From: Rhodococcus sp. HM1
GTDB lineage: Bacteria > Actinomycetota > Actinomycetes > Mycobacteriales > Mycobacteriaceae
Reading direction: 5' to 3'
Assembly (NCBI RefSeq): GCF_023218075.1
Contig: NZ_JALPTB010000001.1
Coordinates: 124,001-188,000 of the forward strand
DNA length: 64,000 nucleotides
A model generated the notes under the pieces. The model made no database searches and was not told the DNA's origin. It was given only the letters and a program-made list of their open reading frames with translations. Shown piece by piece: positions 25,397 to 35,812 of this stretch; position 1 is the stretch's first letter; each line of letters opens with the position of its first letter. The position numbers were made by a program, and so were the translations under genes.

Positions 25397-26452
25397 TCAG
25401 ATCAGGCCGGCATCGGTCATCATCTGCGTGACCTTCGCACTGTCGAGCGTCGACGGGTCGACCGGGGGCGCCTGAAGTTCGACGAGCGGCACGAGCGCGG
25501 GGTTGGCGGCGACGTCGCTGCCCACCGGGTATTCGAACGAGGTCCCGGTCTGCAGGATCTCCTGCCCCTTCTTCCCGGTGATGAACTTCAGGAACGCCTG
25601 CGCCTGCTGCTGATGTGTGCTCGCGGCGAGCACGCCGCCGCCGGACACGCTGACGAATGCGCCCGGGTCCTCGTTGCGGAAGTAGTGGAGCTGGGTGTTG
25701 CTGCTGTTCTCCCCGCCCTTGGCCTGGTCGCCGAACCAGTAGTAGTGGTAGATGACGCCGCCGTCGATCTCTCCGGCATTCACGGCCTTGAGCACCGCGG
25801 TGTTGCCCTTGTAGGGCACGGAGCCGGCCTTCATGGCGTCGAGCCACGCGCGCGTCGCGTCCTCCCCGCGCAGCTCGAGCAGCGCGGCGACGATGGCCTG
25901 GAAGTCGGCACCCGACGGCGACGCCGCCCACCGGCCCTTCCACTCGGGGTTCTGCAGATCGAGCAGGGACTTCGGCAGTCGGTCGGGGGTGAGGGCCTCG
26001 GTGTTGTAGACGAACACCGTCGAGCGAGCGGCGATGCCGGTCCACTTGCCGGTGGACGGGCGGTACTGCTCGGGAACCTGGGCGAGCGTGTCGGGGGCGA
26101 CGTCGGCGAACAGGCCGGCGTTCTCGACGGCGGCCATGGCCGGCGAGTTCTCGGTGAGGAACACATCCGCCGGGGAGCGGTCGCCCTCGGCGATCAACTG
26201 GTTGGCCATCTCGGTGTCGCCGCCGTTGCGGAGATTGACGGTGATGCCGGTTTCCGCGGTGAATTCGTCCACCCATTCCTGGGTGAGCGATTCGTGCTGC
26301 GCGTTGTAGACCGTGATCGCGTTCGCGTCTTCGGAATTTCCGCCGGACGTGTCGTTGCTGCATGCCGACAACGTCAGCAGTGCAGCAACGCCCAGCGCCC
26401 CGGCTGCCAGGGCGCTGCGGGTCCATCGGTGTCGCGACGGTGTAGTTCTCAT
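25397..26452 (-). CDS. fbpA: Iron(III) ABC transporter substrate-binding lipoprotein (FbpA-like)
   Basis: 351 aa. The lipoprotein signal is [18 protein letters not shown], with Cys at about residue 31, so it is expected on the outer face of the cytoplasmic membrane. The mature part starts [19 protein letters not shown], a type 2 periplasmic-binding fold. It contains the [12 protein letters not shown] stretch and [12 protein letters not shown], whose adjacent tyrosines are the usual ferric ligands of FbpA proteins. Ribosome site GGAGG lies 5-6 nt before the ATG. A putative IdeR/DtxR box lies 65 nt upstream, supporting iron repression. Confidence 0.9.
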   Translation of the reverse strand: MRTTPSRHRWTRSALAAGALGVAALLTLSACSNDTSGGNSEDANAITVYNAQHESLTQEWVDEFTAETGITVNLRNGGDTEMANQLIAEGDRSPADVFLTENSPAMAAVENAGLFADVAPDTLAQVPEQYRPSTGKWTGIAARSTVFVYNTEALTPDRLPKSLLDLQNPEWKGRWAASPSGADFQAIVAALLELRGEDATRAWLDAMKAGSVPYKGNTAVLKAVNAGEIDGGVIYHYYWFGDQAKGGENSSNTQLHYFRNEDPGAFVSVSGGGVLAASTHQQQAQAFLKFITGKKGQEILQTGTSFEYPVGSDVAANPALVPLVELQAPPVDPSTLDSAKVTQMMTDAGLI

Positions 26453-26516
26453 GTGTTCCTCCGTGTCGAGCGCAGTTCGATCGCACCGGCGATCGAGTCG
26501 AATGCTACGCGCCGAC

Positions 26517-26535
26517 CAAGGTAAGACTCACCGAA
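26517..26535 (-). promoter_or_regulatory. Putative IdeR/DtxR iron box upstream of fbpA
   Basis: On the minus strand the site reads TTCGGTGAGTCTTACCTTG. Against the DtxR/IdeR consensus TTAGGTTAGGCTAACCTAA it matches at 13 of 19 positions by my count, including both GGT/ACC half-site cores. Its position, 65 bp upstream of the fbpA start, fits an iron-dependent operator. Confidence 0.6.
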
Positions 26536-26589
26536 GTATCCTCGTCAACGACCGTGCCCTTCAGGTGAATTGGGCGTTTCGCCCGATTT

Positions 26590-27054
26590 TCACCGATCGT
26601 GACGGACCACTCCGGCGCCGGGACGCCACACGTCGACGTGCAACTTCTCGTCGACGGTGACGAGCACGGCCTCGTCGAGGTCGAGCTCGAACAGGTGCAT
26701 CGGGCCCTCCGGCACCTCCGACGGATACGCCGCGAGGATCGCGTCCTTCGTGGCGCCGTGCAGTTCGCGCGCCCGCCCCGCGACCTTCGCGTCGCCTCCC
26801 ACCATGTCGTGGTGGCCGGGATTGGAATGCAGGGCGTACCGACCGTCCCGCTGCAGGTCGCGGGCCTTCACCGCGCCGTACATCGATCCGATCACGAGCC
26901 GGCCGTCGACGATCTCGACCTCGGTGCCGCTGACGCGCGGGGAGCCGTCGCGGCGCAGTGTGGCCAGCACGTGGTGCTTGTGGGCGGCCCAGCGCGCGGC
27001 GATCGCGTCCGCGAGATCCGGTGCTTCGGTACGGAACTGTTCCCAAGTTGCCAT
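26590..27054 (-). CDS. Pyridoxamine-5'-phosphate oxidase-fold flavin/F420-dependent protein
   Basis: 154 aa from the ATG at 27052-27054 (MATWEQFRTEAPDLADAI). The split-barrel fold is indicated by HHVLATLRRDGSPRVSGTEV, IGSMYGAVKARDLQRDGRYA and LFELDLDEAVLV. These are typical of mycobacterial PPOX-class proteins binding FMN or F420. Substrate unknown. The gene is divergent from a WYL regulator, with a 17-bp inverted repeat between the two starts, so it may be that regulator's target. Confidence 0.82.
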   Translation of the reverse strand: MATWEQFRTEAPDLADAIAARWAAHKHHVLATLRRDGSPRVSGTEVEIVDGRLVIGSMYGAVKARDLQRDGRYALHSNPGHHDMVGGDAKVAGRARELHGATKDAILAAYPSEVPEGPMHLFELDLDEAVLVTVDEKLHVDVWRPGAGVVRHDR

Positions 27055-27077
27055 GCGACCACTGTGCACCCACATCA

Positions 27078-27094
27078 CTGACATCTTGTGTCAG
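27078..27094. promoter_or_regulatory. Inverted repeat between divergent PPOX and WYL genes
   Basis: CTGACA, 5-nt spacer TCTTG, TGTCAG: perfect 6-nt arms, in the 63-bp divergent promoter region. Downstream on the plus strand, TAGTGT (27105-27110) sits 7 nt before GTG 27118, which fits a -10 element of a leaderless transcript. Confidence 0.5.
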
Positions 27095-27117
27095 GGATTT
27101 CGTCTAGTGTCGATCTT

Positions 27118-28071
27118 GTGCGATCGGCCCGCCTACTGGAGATGATGCTGCGCCTGCAGGGCAGTCCCGGCGTCACAGCCCAGCATCTCGCGGACGAACT
27201 GGGCGTCTCGGTCCGTACCGTGTATCGCGACGTCGGCGCGCTGTCCGCCGCGGGGGTGCCGGTGTGGACCGAGAGCGGGCCCGGCGGTGGCATCCGGCTG
27301 CTCGACGGCTGGCAGTCGCGGCTCAGCGGGCTGACCCGGCCCGAGAGCGCCGCCCTGATGCTGCTGGGTGTGCCGGCGCTCGCCGCCGAGCTCGGTGTCG
27401 AGGTCGATGCCGCCCGAACGAAACTCCTCGGGTCGATGCCCCTGCCGTTGCGCACCGCCGCGCAGGTCCGGCGCGACCGCGTGCACGTCGACGCACCCGG
27501 CTGGTTCACCGAACCGGGTGGGAACGAGCATCTTCCGATCGTCGCGACCGCCGTTCTCGAAGGCCGACGACTGCACATCCGCTACCGCCGGGGCCGCGCT
27601 GAGGTGACCCGCACCCTCGATCCACTCGGCCTGGTCGCCAAGGCCGGGATCTGGTATCTCGTCGCCGCGCATTCTCGCCGCATTGTCAGCTATCGGGTCG
27701 GTCGCATCACCGCAGCCGATGCTCTCGAGGAACCGGCCCGCAGGCCCGACGATTTCGACCTGGCTGCGTGGTGGACCACATCGACCCTCGAATTCGACCG
27801 CGAGATAAGGACGTTCGCGTGTACCGTCCGGCTGTCGCCGACAGCCCGGCGCAGGCTCCCGAAGATCGTGGGAGCAGGTGCCGCGGACGTCGAACCGGGC
27901 GAACCCGATGCCGAGGGCTGGGTGCGCGTCGATCTGATGCTCGAGGGGGAGGACGTCGCCGTCGATCAGTTCCTCGCCCTCGGCGGCGGCGTCGAGGTGC
28001 TCGCCCCGTCCTCGTTGAGGGCGGCGCTGCGTGCGGCGGGGGAGCGCCTCGCGCGGCTCAACCACCCATGA
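27118..28071 (+). CDS. WYL-domain helix-turn-helix regulator (DeoR/YafY-like)
   Basis: 317 aa. The N-terminal winged helix is LLEMMLRLQGSPGVTAQHLA followed by DELGVSVRTVYRDVGALSAAGVPV. The WYL domain is recognisable from HIRYRRGRAEVTRTLDPLGL and KAGIWYLVAAHSRRIVSYRV. A WCX-type C-terminal extension follows. GTG 27118 gives the usual start at VRSARLLEMM and is probably leaderless; a GTG at 27088 lies within the inverted repeat and is less likely. The last 14 bp overlap the convergent thioesterase gene. WYL proteins often sense nucleotides or DNA damage products; the ligand here is unknown. Confidence 0.88.
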   Translation: MRSARLLEMMLRLQGSPGVTAQHLADELGVSVRTVYRDVGALSAAGVPVWTESGPGGGIRLLDGWQSRLSGLTRPESAALMLLGVPALAAELGVEVDAARTKLLGSMPLPLRTAAQVRRDRVHVDAPGWFTEPGGNEHLPIVATAVLEGRRLHIRYRRGRAEVTRTLDPLGLVAKAGIWYLVAAHSRRIVSYRVGRITAADALEEPARRPDDFDLAAWWTTSTLEFDREIRTFACTVRLSPTARRRLPKIVGAGAADVEPGEPDAEGWVRVDLMLEGEDVAVDQFLALGGGVEVLAPSSLRAALRAAGERLARLNHP

Positions 28072-28807
28072 TGCGACGCAACTGCCGGCCCTGGGCGACG
28101 AGTTCGCCGGTGGGCCTGCGCAGTTCGGTGTCGTCGACGCACAGATCCACGCTCGCCCACGTCGTGTGCTGGCGCAGGTGGAACCAGTCGCCGTCCGGAT
28201 CGTGGGCGGCAGGCGCCAGGTGGGCCGTGAACTCGGCGGTGGGGATCGGCACCGGCGCCGTCCGCGTCGCGAACAGGCCCGGGGGCAGCGCGTCGAGCAG
28301 CACCGCGGCGCGAACCACCGGCGGTAACAGCACATCCGGTCGCAGCCGGATCCACACCTCAAAGGTGGGATCCGTGCCGCCCCCGAACGGGCGGGCCGCA
28401 TTGATCGGGCGGATGTCGAGATACTGCGAGAACGGCACGAAGTCGACCGGGATCTCCAGCACCGGCCGGGTCCACGGATCCACCTCGGGCACCACCGACG
28501 GGGACGACCACCGGGTGGGTTCGAGATCCCGCACGAGCCGCACCAGCCCGGTCACCTCACCGTTCCCGAGCGAGGCGCGGGCGCCCGCCGTGCGCCCGGA
28601 TCGCAGCGACTCGACGTGCACCTCGACCCGTCCGGGCGGCACCGGCGCATAGAAATGGGCGGTGATCGCGGCCGGTACGGCGTCGAGTTCGGCGGCGCTC
28701 GCGTGGAGCAGTATCCCGGCGACCAGGCCGCCGTGCAGGCCCCCGAACCCGCGCCACGTGGCGTCGAACGAGGACGGAAGATCGACGGTCAGCGGAGAAC
28801 TCGTCAT
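28058..28807 (-). CDS. Acyl-CoA thioesterase-like protein (double hotdog, TesB-type)
   Basis: 249 aa. The sequence fits a tandem hotdog thioesterase: N-terminal half TWRGFGGLHGGLVAGILLHA and TAHFYAPVPPGRVEVHVESL, C-terminal half EVWIRLRPDVLLPPVVRAAVLLDAL and FHLRQHTTWASVDLCVDDTEL. Probably hydrolyses an acyl-CoA; chain length unknown. The ATG at 28805-28807 overlaps the stop of the MFS gene (ATGA), so the two form an operon. It converges with the WYL gene by 14 bp. Confidence 0.8.
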   Translation of the reverse strand: MTSSPLTVDLPSSFDATWRGFGGLHGGLVAGILLHASAAELDAVPAAITAHFYAPVPPGRVEVHVESLRSGRTAGARASLGNGEVTGLVRLVRDLEPTRWSSPSVVPEVDPWTRPVLEIPVDFVPFSQYLDIRPINAARPFGGGTDPTFEVWIRLRPDVLLPPVVRAAVLLDALPPGLFATRTAPVPIPTAEFTAHLAPAAHDPDGDWFHLRQHTTWASVDLCVDDTELRRPTGELVAQGRQLRRIMGG

Positions 28808-30210
28808 CGCACGGGCTCCTGATCGATGGGTGCGGACACGGCAGCGGGAGAAGTGATTCGCAGAGCGGCGACCGCGGTGAGCACGGCAATCGCGGCGACG
28901 ACCCACCAGGCCCGGTGGAATCCGGCGATGCCGCCGGCCGACAACGCCGTGACGGTCGCCGCGACACCGAGCACGGTGCCGATCTGGCGGGCCGCATTGA
29001 CCACGGCGCTGCCCGTCGCGGCCTGTGCCGGCGGCAGAACCGCGGTCGCCGCGGCCAGGATGGTGGGCAGCGCCAGGCCCACCCCGGCGCCGGCGAGCAA
29101 CCAGCCGGGCACCAACCCGGTCGCATAGTTGGGTTCGACGGTGGCGGTCGCCAAGATCAGCAGCGCGCCGGCGCCCCACAGTGCGCTGCCCGCCGCGGCG
29201 ATGGTCCCGGGGGAGAGACGCCGGGCGAGAACCTGACCTGCCGCGGCGAAGACCGGGACGAGCAACGGTCCCGGGGCGATCGCGAGTCCGGTGTGCAGCG
29301 CCGAGTAGCTCCACACCTGCTGGAGCCACAGAACCGTGGCGAGCAGTCCGCCCGCGAACGTCGCACTGAACGAAACCGCCGCGACATTCGACCATGCGAA
29401 CCCGGGCACCCGCAGCAGCGCGGGATCGACCAGCGGTGCACGGTGGCTTCGGATGCGCCGGACGAACAACCCGAGGGCAACGACCGCGACGGCCCCGGCG
29501 GTGGTGACCCACGACTCGGTCCAGCCCCGTTCCGGACCCTCGACGAGCACGAAGGCCGCCGCGCCGACCCCGGCAGCGAGCAGCGCTGCGCCGGGCAGAT
29601 CTCCGTCACGGATACCCTCGACGTCCCTCGATTCCGGAACGGTCCGCAACGACCACATCAGTAGCGCGACGCCGATCGGGACATTGACGAGAAACACCCA
29701 GCGCCATGAGAGTTCGACGAGAAGCCCGCCCACCACCGGGCCGAGAGCCGCGGCCGCGGCACCGGTCGCGGCCCAGACGCGGACGCCGGCGGCGCGCCGA
29801 TCCGCGGGCAGTGTGGCGACGAGCAGACCGAGGCTCGCGGGGGTGAGGGCGGCGGCGCCGACCGCCTGCAGCAGCCGGGCCGCGACGAGGAACTCGAGGG
29901 TCGGGCTCAGGGCGCACGCTGCGCTGGCGACGGTGAACAACGCCAGCCCGGTCAGGAAACCGCGCTTGCGGCCGATGCGGTCGGCCCAGCGGCCGAGGGG
30001 TACGAGCAGAGCGGCATAGACGACGGCGTACCCGCTGAGGACCCAGCTGAGGGCGCCGAGCGACGAATCCGGGAACGAGGACGCGAGCTCACCGAAGGCG
30101 ATGTTGACGACGAACAGGTCGAGGGATGCGATGAACGGTGCGCCGGCGAGCGCGACGAGGAGGGGAGCGAACCGGGTAGCCGGCCGAACCGCCTGGCTAT
30201 GTTGTTCCAT
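28804..30210 (-). CDS. MFS transporter, DHA2/EmrB-QacA type
   Basis: 468 aa with 12-14 hydrophobic segments. It begins APLLVALAGAPFIASLDLFVVNIAFGEL, carrying the D1-type LDLFVVNIA stretch of DHA2 exporters. Loop motif A is GRWADRIGRKRGFLTGLAL, and ALGPVVGGLLVELSWRWVFLVNVPIG is motif C with the following DHA2 signature. The ATG at 30208-30210 (MEQHSQAV) is chosen over one 10 codons upstream because it fits the promoter below. It is first in an operon with the thioesterase. Likely exports a hydrophobic compound. Confidence 0.88.
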   Translation of the reverse strand: MEQHSQAVRPATRFAPLLVALAGAPFIASLDLFVVNIAFGELASSFPDSSLGALSWVLSGYAVVYAALLVPLGRWADRIGRKRGFLTGLALFTVASAACALSPTLEFLVAARLLQAVGAAALTPASLGLLVATLPADRRAAGVRVWAATGAAAAALGPVVGGLLVELSWRWVFLVNVPIGVALLMWSLRTVPESRDVEGIRDGDLPGAALLAAGVGAAAFVLVEGPERGWTESWVTTAGAVAVVALGLFVRRIRSHRAPLVDPALLRVPGFAWSNVAAVSFSATFAGGLLATVLWLQQVWSYSALHTGLAIAPGPLLVPVFAAAGQVLARRLSPGTIAAAGSALWGAGALLILATATVEPNYATGLVPGWLLAGAGVGLALPTILAAATAVLPPAQAATGSAVVNAARQIGTVLGVAATVTALSAGGIAGFHRAWWVVAAIAVLTAVAALRITSPAAVSAPIDQEPVR

Positions 30211-30252
30211 AGTCAGAAACGTTAGAGTCTGGCTATGCAATTTGCAAGCCAG
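30193..30252 (-). promoter_or_regulatory. Promoter with overlapping operator for the MFS-thioesterase operon
   Basis: On the minus strand TTGCAA (30247-30242) and TAACGT (30224-30219) are separated by exactly 17 bp, a good sigma-70-type promoter. The -35 box is inside a near-perfect palindrome starting CTGGCTATGCAA (30229-30252). The half-site CTGGCTATG recurs directly at 30193-30201 and inverted as CATAGTCAG at 30208-30216, over the start codon. This arrangement suggests repression, but no regulator gene is adjacent. Confidence 0.6.
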
Positions 30253-30361
30253 GTGGGGACGGGGGTGTCCGCGTGCCGCCCGGCCGTCCGGTGGGTCTGC
30301 TACGGCAACAAGTTTCGACTACTGCGCAGGGAGGGGATCGAGCCTGCGGCAGGGCGCGTCG

Positions 30362-31078
30362 TCAGCGCACCAGCAGCCAGTTCTGATCGTGCCGGTAGAA
30401 CGTGGAGCGCTTCACCGCGCGGGGGTTCGCGACCCCGTCACGTGTCAGCAGGGCGCCGGGAGAGCCGAGTTGCACCGCACGACCCTCGAGCCACCGGTAC
30501 CCGCCGAACCAGCGCGGCCGGTCGACGGCCGCCCGCAGCCCGGGCATGGTCACGGTCGGCTCGATGCGCAGGCCGGGAACCTCGCCGGAGAACAGGCGTG
30601 TGTCGTCGACGTAGGCCTCCCCGACGAGATCGGGGCCTTCCCCCTCGACGAGTGCGCGACCCACCAGGGCGATCCCCGCGTCGTCACGGATCAGCGGGAC
30701 CGACTTGGCCGTGCCCTGCAGCGCCACCGCGGCCGCCTTCGAACCCGTGCGCAACCCGTAGGCCTCGGTCGCCGGGGTGCGCTTCTCGGGCACGTACGCC
30801 AGCTCCACACCGAGGCGGTCGGTGCGCATGAGCCGGGTGAGGGTAGCTGCGAACGCGGCATCGCTGCCCACCACGATCAGGCGGGGATCCTCGACCGCCT
30901 CGAGGTGGGCGAACACGTCCTCGAAGTCGTCCTTCTCCGGCAGAGCGGGTGCGGATACTGCGGTCACCGGCGTGAGCGCCAACGGTACGGGTGTTTCACC
31001 GCATTTGAGCACTACCGGTGTCAACAGGGCTCCTCGCAACTGATCGGGGTCGGGCAGGTGGCCGGGCGTCGACTCCAC
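30362..31078 (-). CDS. Conserved actinobacterial protein of unknown function next to purA
   Basis: 238 aa from a GTG at 31078. No signal peptide or membrane segment. The middle part, DDFEDVFAHLEAVEDPRLIVVGSDAAFAATLTRLMR, looks like an NAD-kinase/diacylglycerol-kinase-type Rossmann start, followed by LGVELAYVPEKRTPATEAYGL. A conserved protein of similar location is found beside purA in mycobacteria, which supports orthology, but no function is established. No Shine-Dalgarno precedes the GTG, and it may be leaderless. It is divergent from purA with 162 bp between. Confidence 0.7.
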   Translation of the reverse strand: MESTPGHLPDPDQLRGALLTPVVLKCGETPVPLALTPVTAVSAPALPEKDDFEDVFAHLEAVEDPRLIVVGSDAAFAATLTRLMRTDRLGVELAYVPEKRTPATEAYGLRTGSKAAAVALQGTAKSVPLIRDDAGIALVGRALVEGEGPDLVGEAYVDDTRLFSGEVPGLRIEPTVTMPGLRAAVDRPRWFGGYRWLEGRAVQLGSPGALLTRDGVANPRAVKRSTFYRHDQNWLLVR

Positions 31079-31159
31079 TGTAGTGAAGCTTCCAGCGGGG
31101 TGTGCGCGGCGTTTCGGTGACGCCGGGCACGAAGGGGAACCGGCCGTCCATTAGACTGA

Positions 31160-32530
<1,371 letters not shown>

Positions 32531-32605
32531 CGTCGGTAAACAGTCGGTTTCGTGGTGTTCGCGGAGTTGCTGTAGGCGCCCCCTGCCGGGACTAGACTCC
32601 TGGCC

Positions 32606-35212
32606 ATGAGTCAGACTTGGCCGCTGATTCAGCGGCAGGGGGAGTTCGACATCATACTTCGGGCACTCACTGCCGACGCCGGTACGTGTGGGGTGGTGCT
32701 GACCGGTGCCGCCGGTGTCGGCAAGACCACTCTCGCGCGGTTCGCGACCGCGTCTCTGCCGGGTGGGGTGCGCTGGGTGGCCGGCACCGAATCCGCGCGC
32801 AGTATTCCGCTCGGTGTGTTCGCGCACCTGGTGGGATCGGCCACCTCCCGCGATCCCGTCAATTTCCTTGCCGCCGCCCGCGAAGCGCTGCTCGCGGACG
32901 GTACGGGCATCGTCATCGGCGTCGACGACGCGCACCTGCTCGACCAGCTCTCGGCGACCTTCCTGCACCAGCTCGCCATCGACGGGGTCGCCCACATCGT
33001 CGCGACCGTCCGCACCGGCGAATCGGTACCGGACGCGGTGACCTCGTTGTGGAAGGACGGCTATCTCGAGCACCTCGAGCTGACGCCGTTCAGCCGCGAG
33101 CAGAGCACCCAGTACATCGAATCGGTGCTCGGCGGCACCCTCGAGGAACTCAGCGCCGACCGCATGTGGGAGGCGTCCGGCGGGAACGCCCTGTTCCTGC
33201 GGCATCTCGTCGAAGGCGCACTCGAAGCCGGCACCCTCCGCGAGAAGCGCGGTGTCTGGCAGCTCCGCGGGCGCGCGGCGATCACCTCCGAACTCGCCGC
33301 CCTGCTCGAGGGCCGCATCGAGCAGCTGCCCGAGGATGTGCTGCGCTGCCTGCAGCTCCTCGCGTTCTGCGAACCCATCGATCTCGACACGCTGGCGTCC
33401 ATCGCGAGCGAGGACGCCATCGAGGAGGCAGAGAAGCGCGGCCTGATCCGCATCCACGAGGACGGCCCGCAGCTCGAGGTCCGCTACGCGCATCCGTTGT
33501 TCAGCGAGGTGATCCGTGCCGGCGTCGGCCGGGCCGCGGCACGCCGCCTGCGCGGCACGCTCGTCGAGGCGCTGCAGTCCTCCGACCTGTCCACCCCGGC
33601 CGCGCACATCCGGCTCACCGAACTCGCGCTCGAGAGCGACCGCGCACCCGATATCGAATTGCTGACCTCGGCGGCGCGCAGCTCGATCCGGCTCGCCGAC
33701 TTCGGTCTCGGTGAGCGTTTCGCGCGTGCCGCGGTGCGTGCCGGGGGCGGCTTCGACGCCGCGCAACTCCTGGCCCGCACGCTGCTGTGGCTCGGCCGGT
33801 GCGACGAGGCCGAAACGCTGCTGGCCGGATTCGACCCGGACGACCTCGACCCGGCACAGTTGTTGCGGTGGGGCATGCCCCGCGTCGCCAACCTGTTCTT
33901 CGGCAAGGGGGACGTCGCGACGGCCGAGCAGGTCCTCGCAATGCTCCGGGAGCGCGTGGAGCATCCCGCGCTGGCACTGGCGGTGCGCGCGCTGACGGCG
34001 ACCTGCGCGGTCTCACGGAACCGGCTCGAGGAAGGACTCGCCGAGGCGGAAGCGGTCATGGCCGAACCGGATCTGCTGCCCTGGGCCGTCGAATTCGCCA
34101 CCTACGCGCAACTATGGGGATACGGGGTGGCCGGGCGCAGCTCGGACGCGTGCGCGGCCGCGGCGCGCAACGACACCATCGCCGACAAGGTCGACGGACT
34201 GTTCCGGTACATGCCCGCGGTGGCGTCGGTCAATGCCCAGCTCTTCGCGGGCGAGCTGGAGGCCGCGGAACGCCGGGCCCGCAAGTTCCTCGACAGCGCA
34301 AGCAGTCTCGAATATCTCGCGTGGGGGCAGGCCAGTGTCGTGGTCGCCCTCGTCGAACTGGCGCGCGGGAAGGTCGCCGATGCGGCGCGCCGCCTCGAGC
34401 AGGCGATCGCGGCGCTGAGCGTCGGCCCGCCGACGAACGCGATCGCGTGGGTGTTCCCCGCATACGCACCACTGGTCGTGGCGTATTCGCTGCTGGGCCG
34501 CACCGGCGATGCCGAGGCGATGCTCGAGATCGCGGACCGTCGCAACAGCCCGCTGCTGCTCAACGCGGTGCAGCACGAGCTCGCTCGCGCCTGGCTCTAC
34601 GCGGCCCGCGGCGAACTGTCCCGCGCGCTCGCCACCGCCCGCTCGGTCTCCGAAAAAGCCGCTGCCAGTGGACAGTACGGTGTCGAGGCCATGGCGTTGT
34701 ACATCGCGATGCGATTCGGCGACACCACCACCGCACCGCGGCTCGCCGAACTGGCCGAGATCTGCGACGGACGCCTGGTGCCCCTCGCCGCCGCGCAGGC
34801 CGCGGCGGTCGCGGCGGCGGACCACCGCAAACTCGTCGAGATCGCAGGCGAATACGAGTCCATCGGGATTCCGATCGATGCCGCCGACGCCTACGCCCAG
34901 GCGGCGCAGGCGGCGATGGCCGCGGGCCGCCGGAACGAGGCGCTCGATGCCGCGGCCGCCGCGAACACCATCGCCGAGAAGTGCGACCACGTGACCACAC
35001 CCGCGATTCTCGATGCGGCACAGCCGCTTCCGCTCACCAAGCGGGAACGGGAGATCGCGACGATGGTGGCGACCGGGCTCAGCAACCAGGAGATCGCCGA
35101 TCGGCTGTTCCTGTCGGTGCGCACCGTCGAAGGGCACATCTACCGGGCCTGCACGAAACTCGGCGTCTCCGACCGTGCGCAACTGGGAGAGGCGCTGCGC
35201 AAGCGGCACTGA
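32606..35212 (+). CDS. Large ATP-binding LuxR-family regulator (LAL/MalT-like)
   Basis: 868 aa. The N-terminal STAND-type NTPase has Walker A GAAGVGKTTLAR near residue 33 and Walker B GIVIGVDDAHLL. A long helical repeat (TPR-like) region of about 350-800 follows, and a C-terminal LuxR helix-turn-helix, LTKREREIATMVATGLSNQE then IADRLFLSVRTVEGHIYRAC, at about 810-862. Start ATG 32606 lies 7 nt after a TAGACT (32593-32598), fitting a leaderless transcript. Such proteins integrate small-molecule or ATP signals; the target genes are unknown. It converges with the methyltransferase gene 18 bp away. Confidence 0.92.
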   Translation: MSQTWPLIQRQGEFDIILRALTADAGTCGVVLTGAAGVGKTTLARFATASLPGGVRWVAGTESARSIPLGVFAHLVGSATSRDPVNFLAAAREALLADGTGIVIGVDDAHLLDQLSATFLHQLAIDGVAHIVATVRTGESVPDAVTSLWKDGYLEHLELTPFSREQSTQYIESVLGGTLEELSADRMWEASGGNALFLRHLVEGALEAGTLREKRGVWQLRGRAAITSELAALLEGRIEQLPEDVLRCLQLLAFCEPIDLDTLASIASEDAIEEAEKRGLIRIHEDGPQLEVRYAHPLFSEVIRAGVGRAAARRLRGTLVEALQSSDLSTPAAHIRLTELALESDRAPDIELLTSAARSSIRLADFGLGERFARAAVRAGGGFDAAQLLARTLLWLGRCDEAETLLAGFDPDDLDPAQLLRWGMPRVANLFFGKGDVATAEQVLAMLRERVEHPALALAVRALTATCAVSRNRLEEGLAEAEAVMAEPDLLPWAVEFATYAQLWGYGVAGRSSDACAAAARNDTIADKVDGLFRYMPAVASVNAQLFAGELEAAERRARKFLDSASSLEYLAWGQASVVVALVELARGKVADAARRLEQAIAALSVGPPTNAIAWVFPAYAPLVVAYSLLGRTGDAEAMLEIADRRNSPLLLNAVQHELARAWLYAARGELSRALATARSVSEKAAASGQYGVEAMALYIAMRFGDTTTAPRLAELAEICDGRLVPLAAAQAAAVAAADHRKLVEIAGEYESIGIPIDAADAYAQAAQAAMAAGRRNEALDAAAAANTIAEKCDHVTTPAILDAAQPLPLTKREREIATMVATGLSNQEIADRLFLSVRTVEGHIYRACTKLGVSDRAQLGEALRKRH

Positions 35213-35230
35213 GCAGCAGGCGGGGGATCG

Positions 35231-35803
35231 TCAGAACAGGGTCGGGTCGTCGAATCCCGGTGTGTGTTCGAGGGCGAGGAGTTCGCGCTTGGTGACGATG
35301 CTGCCCGGCGCCGAGAACCCGCCGATGGCTCCCCCGGCCGCGAGAACCCGATGGCACGGCACGACGATCGGAACCGGATTGCGGCCCAGTGCCTGGCCGA
35401 CGGCCTGGGCCCCGCCGGGTCGTCCGAGTGCCGCGGCCACCTCGCCGTAGGTCGCTGTCGAACCCGGATCGAGGGATCGCGTGTATTCGTAGACAGCGCA
35501 GTCGAATTCGGAGACGTCGCGATAGTCCACGGGCACCCACCGCAGATCGTCGGCGGCTCCGGCCAGATGTGCCGTCACCGCCTCGACGATCGGCGCGATC
35601 GCCGGCGGCAGGGAATTCTCGACGGCGGTGGGGAAGCGGCGCCGCACCTCGTCGCGGGTCGGTTCCGGTGCGGGTTCGGGCAGTTGGATCCCGACGACGC
35701 CGGTCGCCGACCAGACGATCGCGCACGTGCCGATCGCGGTGTCGAACAACGCGAACGACGTGTGCAGGGGCTCTCGGGTCTCGGTGGTGCCGGGTTCGGT
35801 CAC
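35231..35803 (-). CDS. ogt: Methylated-DNA-protein-cysteine methyltransferase
   Basis: Repairs O6-alkylguanine by suicidal transfer to its own Cys. 190 aa from a GTG at 35801-35803. The C-terminal MGMT domain has YGEVAAALGRPGGAQAVGQALGRNP and the active-site PIVVPCHRVLAAGG, with GGFSAPGSIVTKRELLALE after it. The N-terminal domain lacks the AdaA-type zinc Cys set, so this is an Ogt-type stand-alone enzyme. Divergent from the MocR gene with a shared 67-bp promoter region. Confidence 0.95.
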   Translation of the reverse strand: MTEPGTTETREPLHTSFALFDTAIGTCAIVWSATGVVGIQLPEPAPEPTRDEVRRRFPTAVENSLPPAIAPIVEAVTAHLAGAADDLRWVPVDYRDVSEFDCAVYEYTRSLDPGSTATYGEVAAALGRPGGAQAVGQALGRNPVPIVVPCHRVLAAGGAIGGFSAPGSIVTKRELLALEHTPGFDDPTLF

Positions 35804-35812
35804 CGCCCCAGT

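Noticed and set aside
30235-30831. Plus-strand gene divergent from the MFS exporter (expected regulator position)
   Set aside because: The translation has no helix-turn-helix and is Arg/Pro-rich; most of it is antisense to the conserved hypothetical at 30362-31078.
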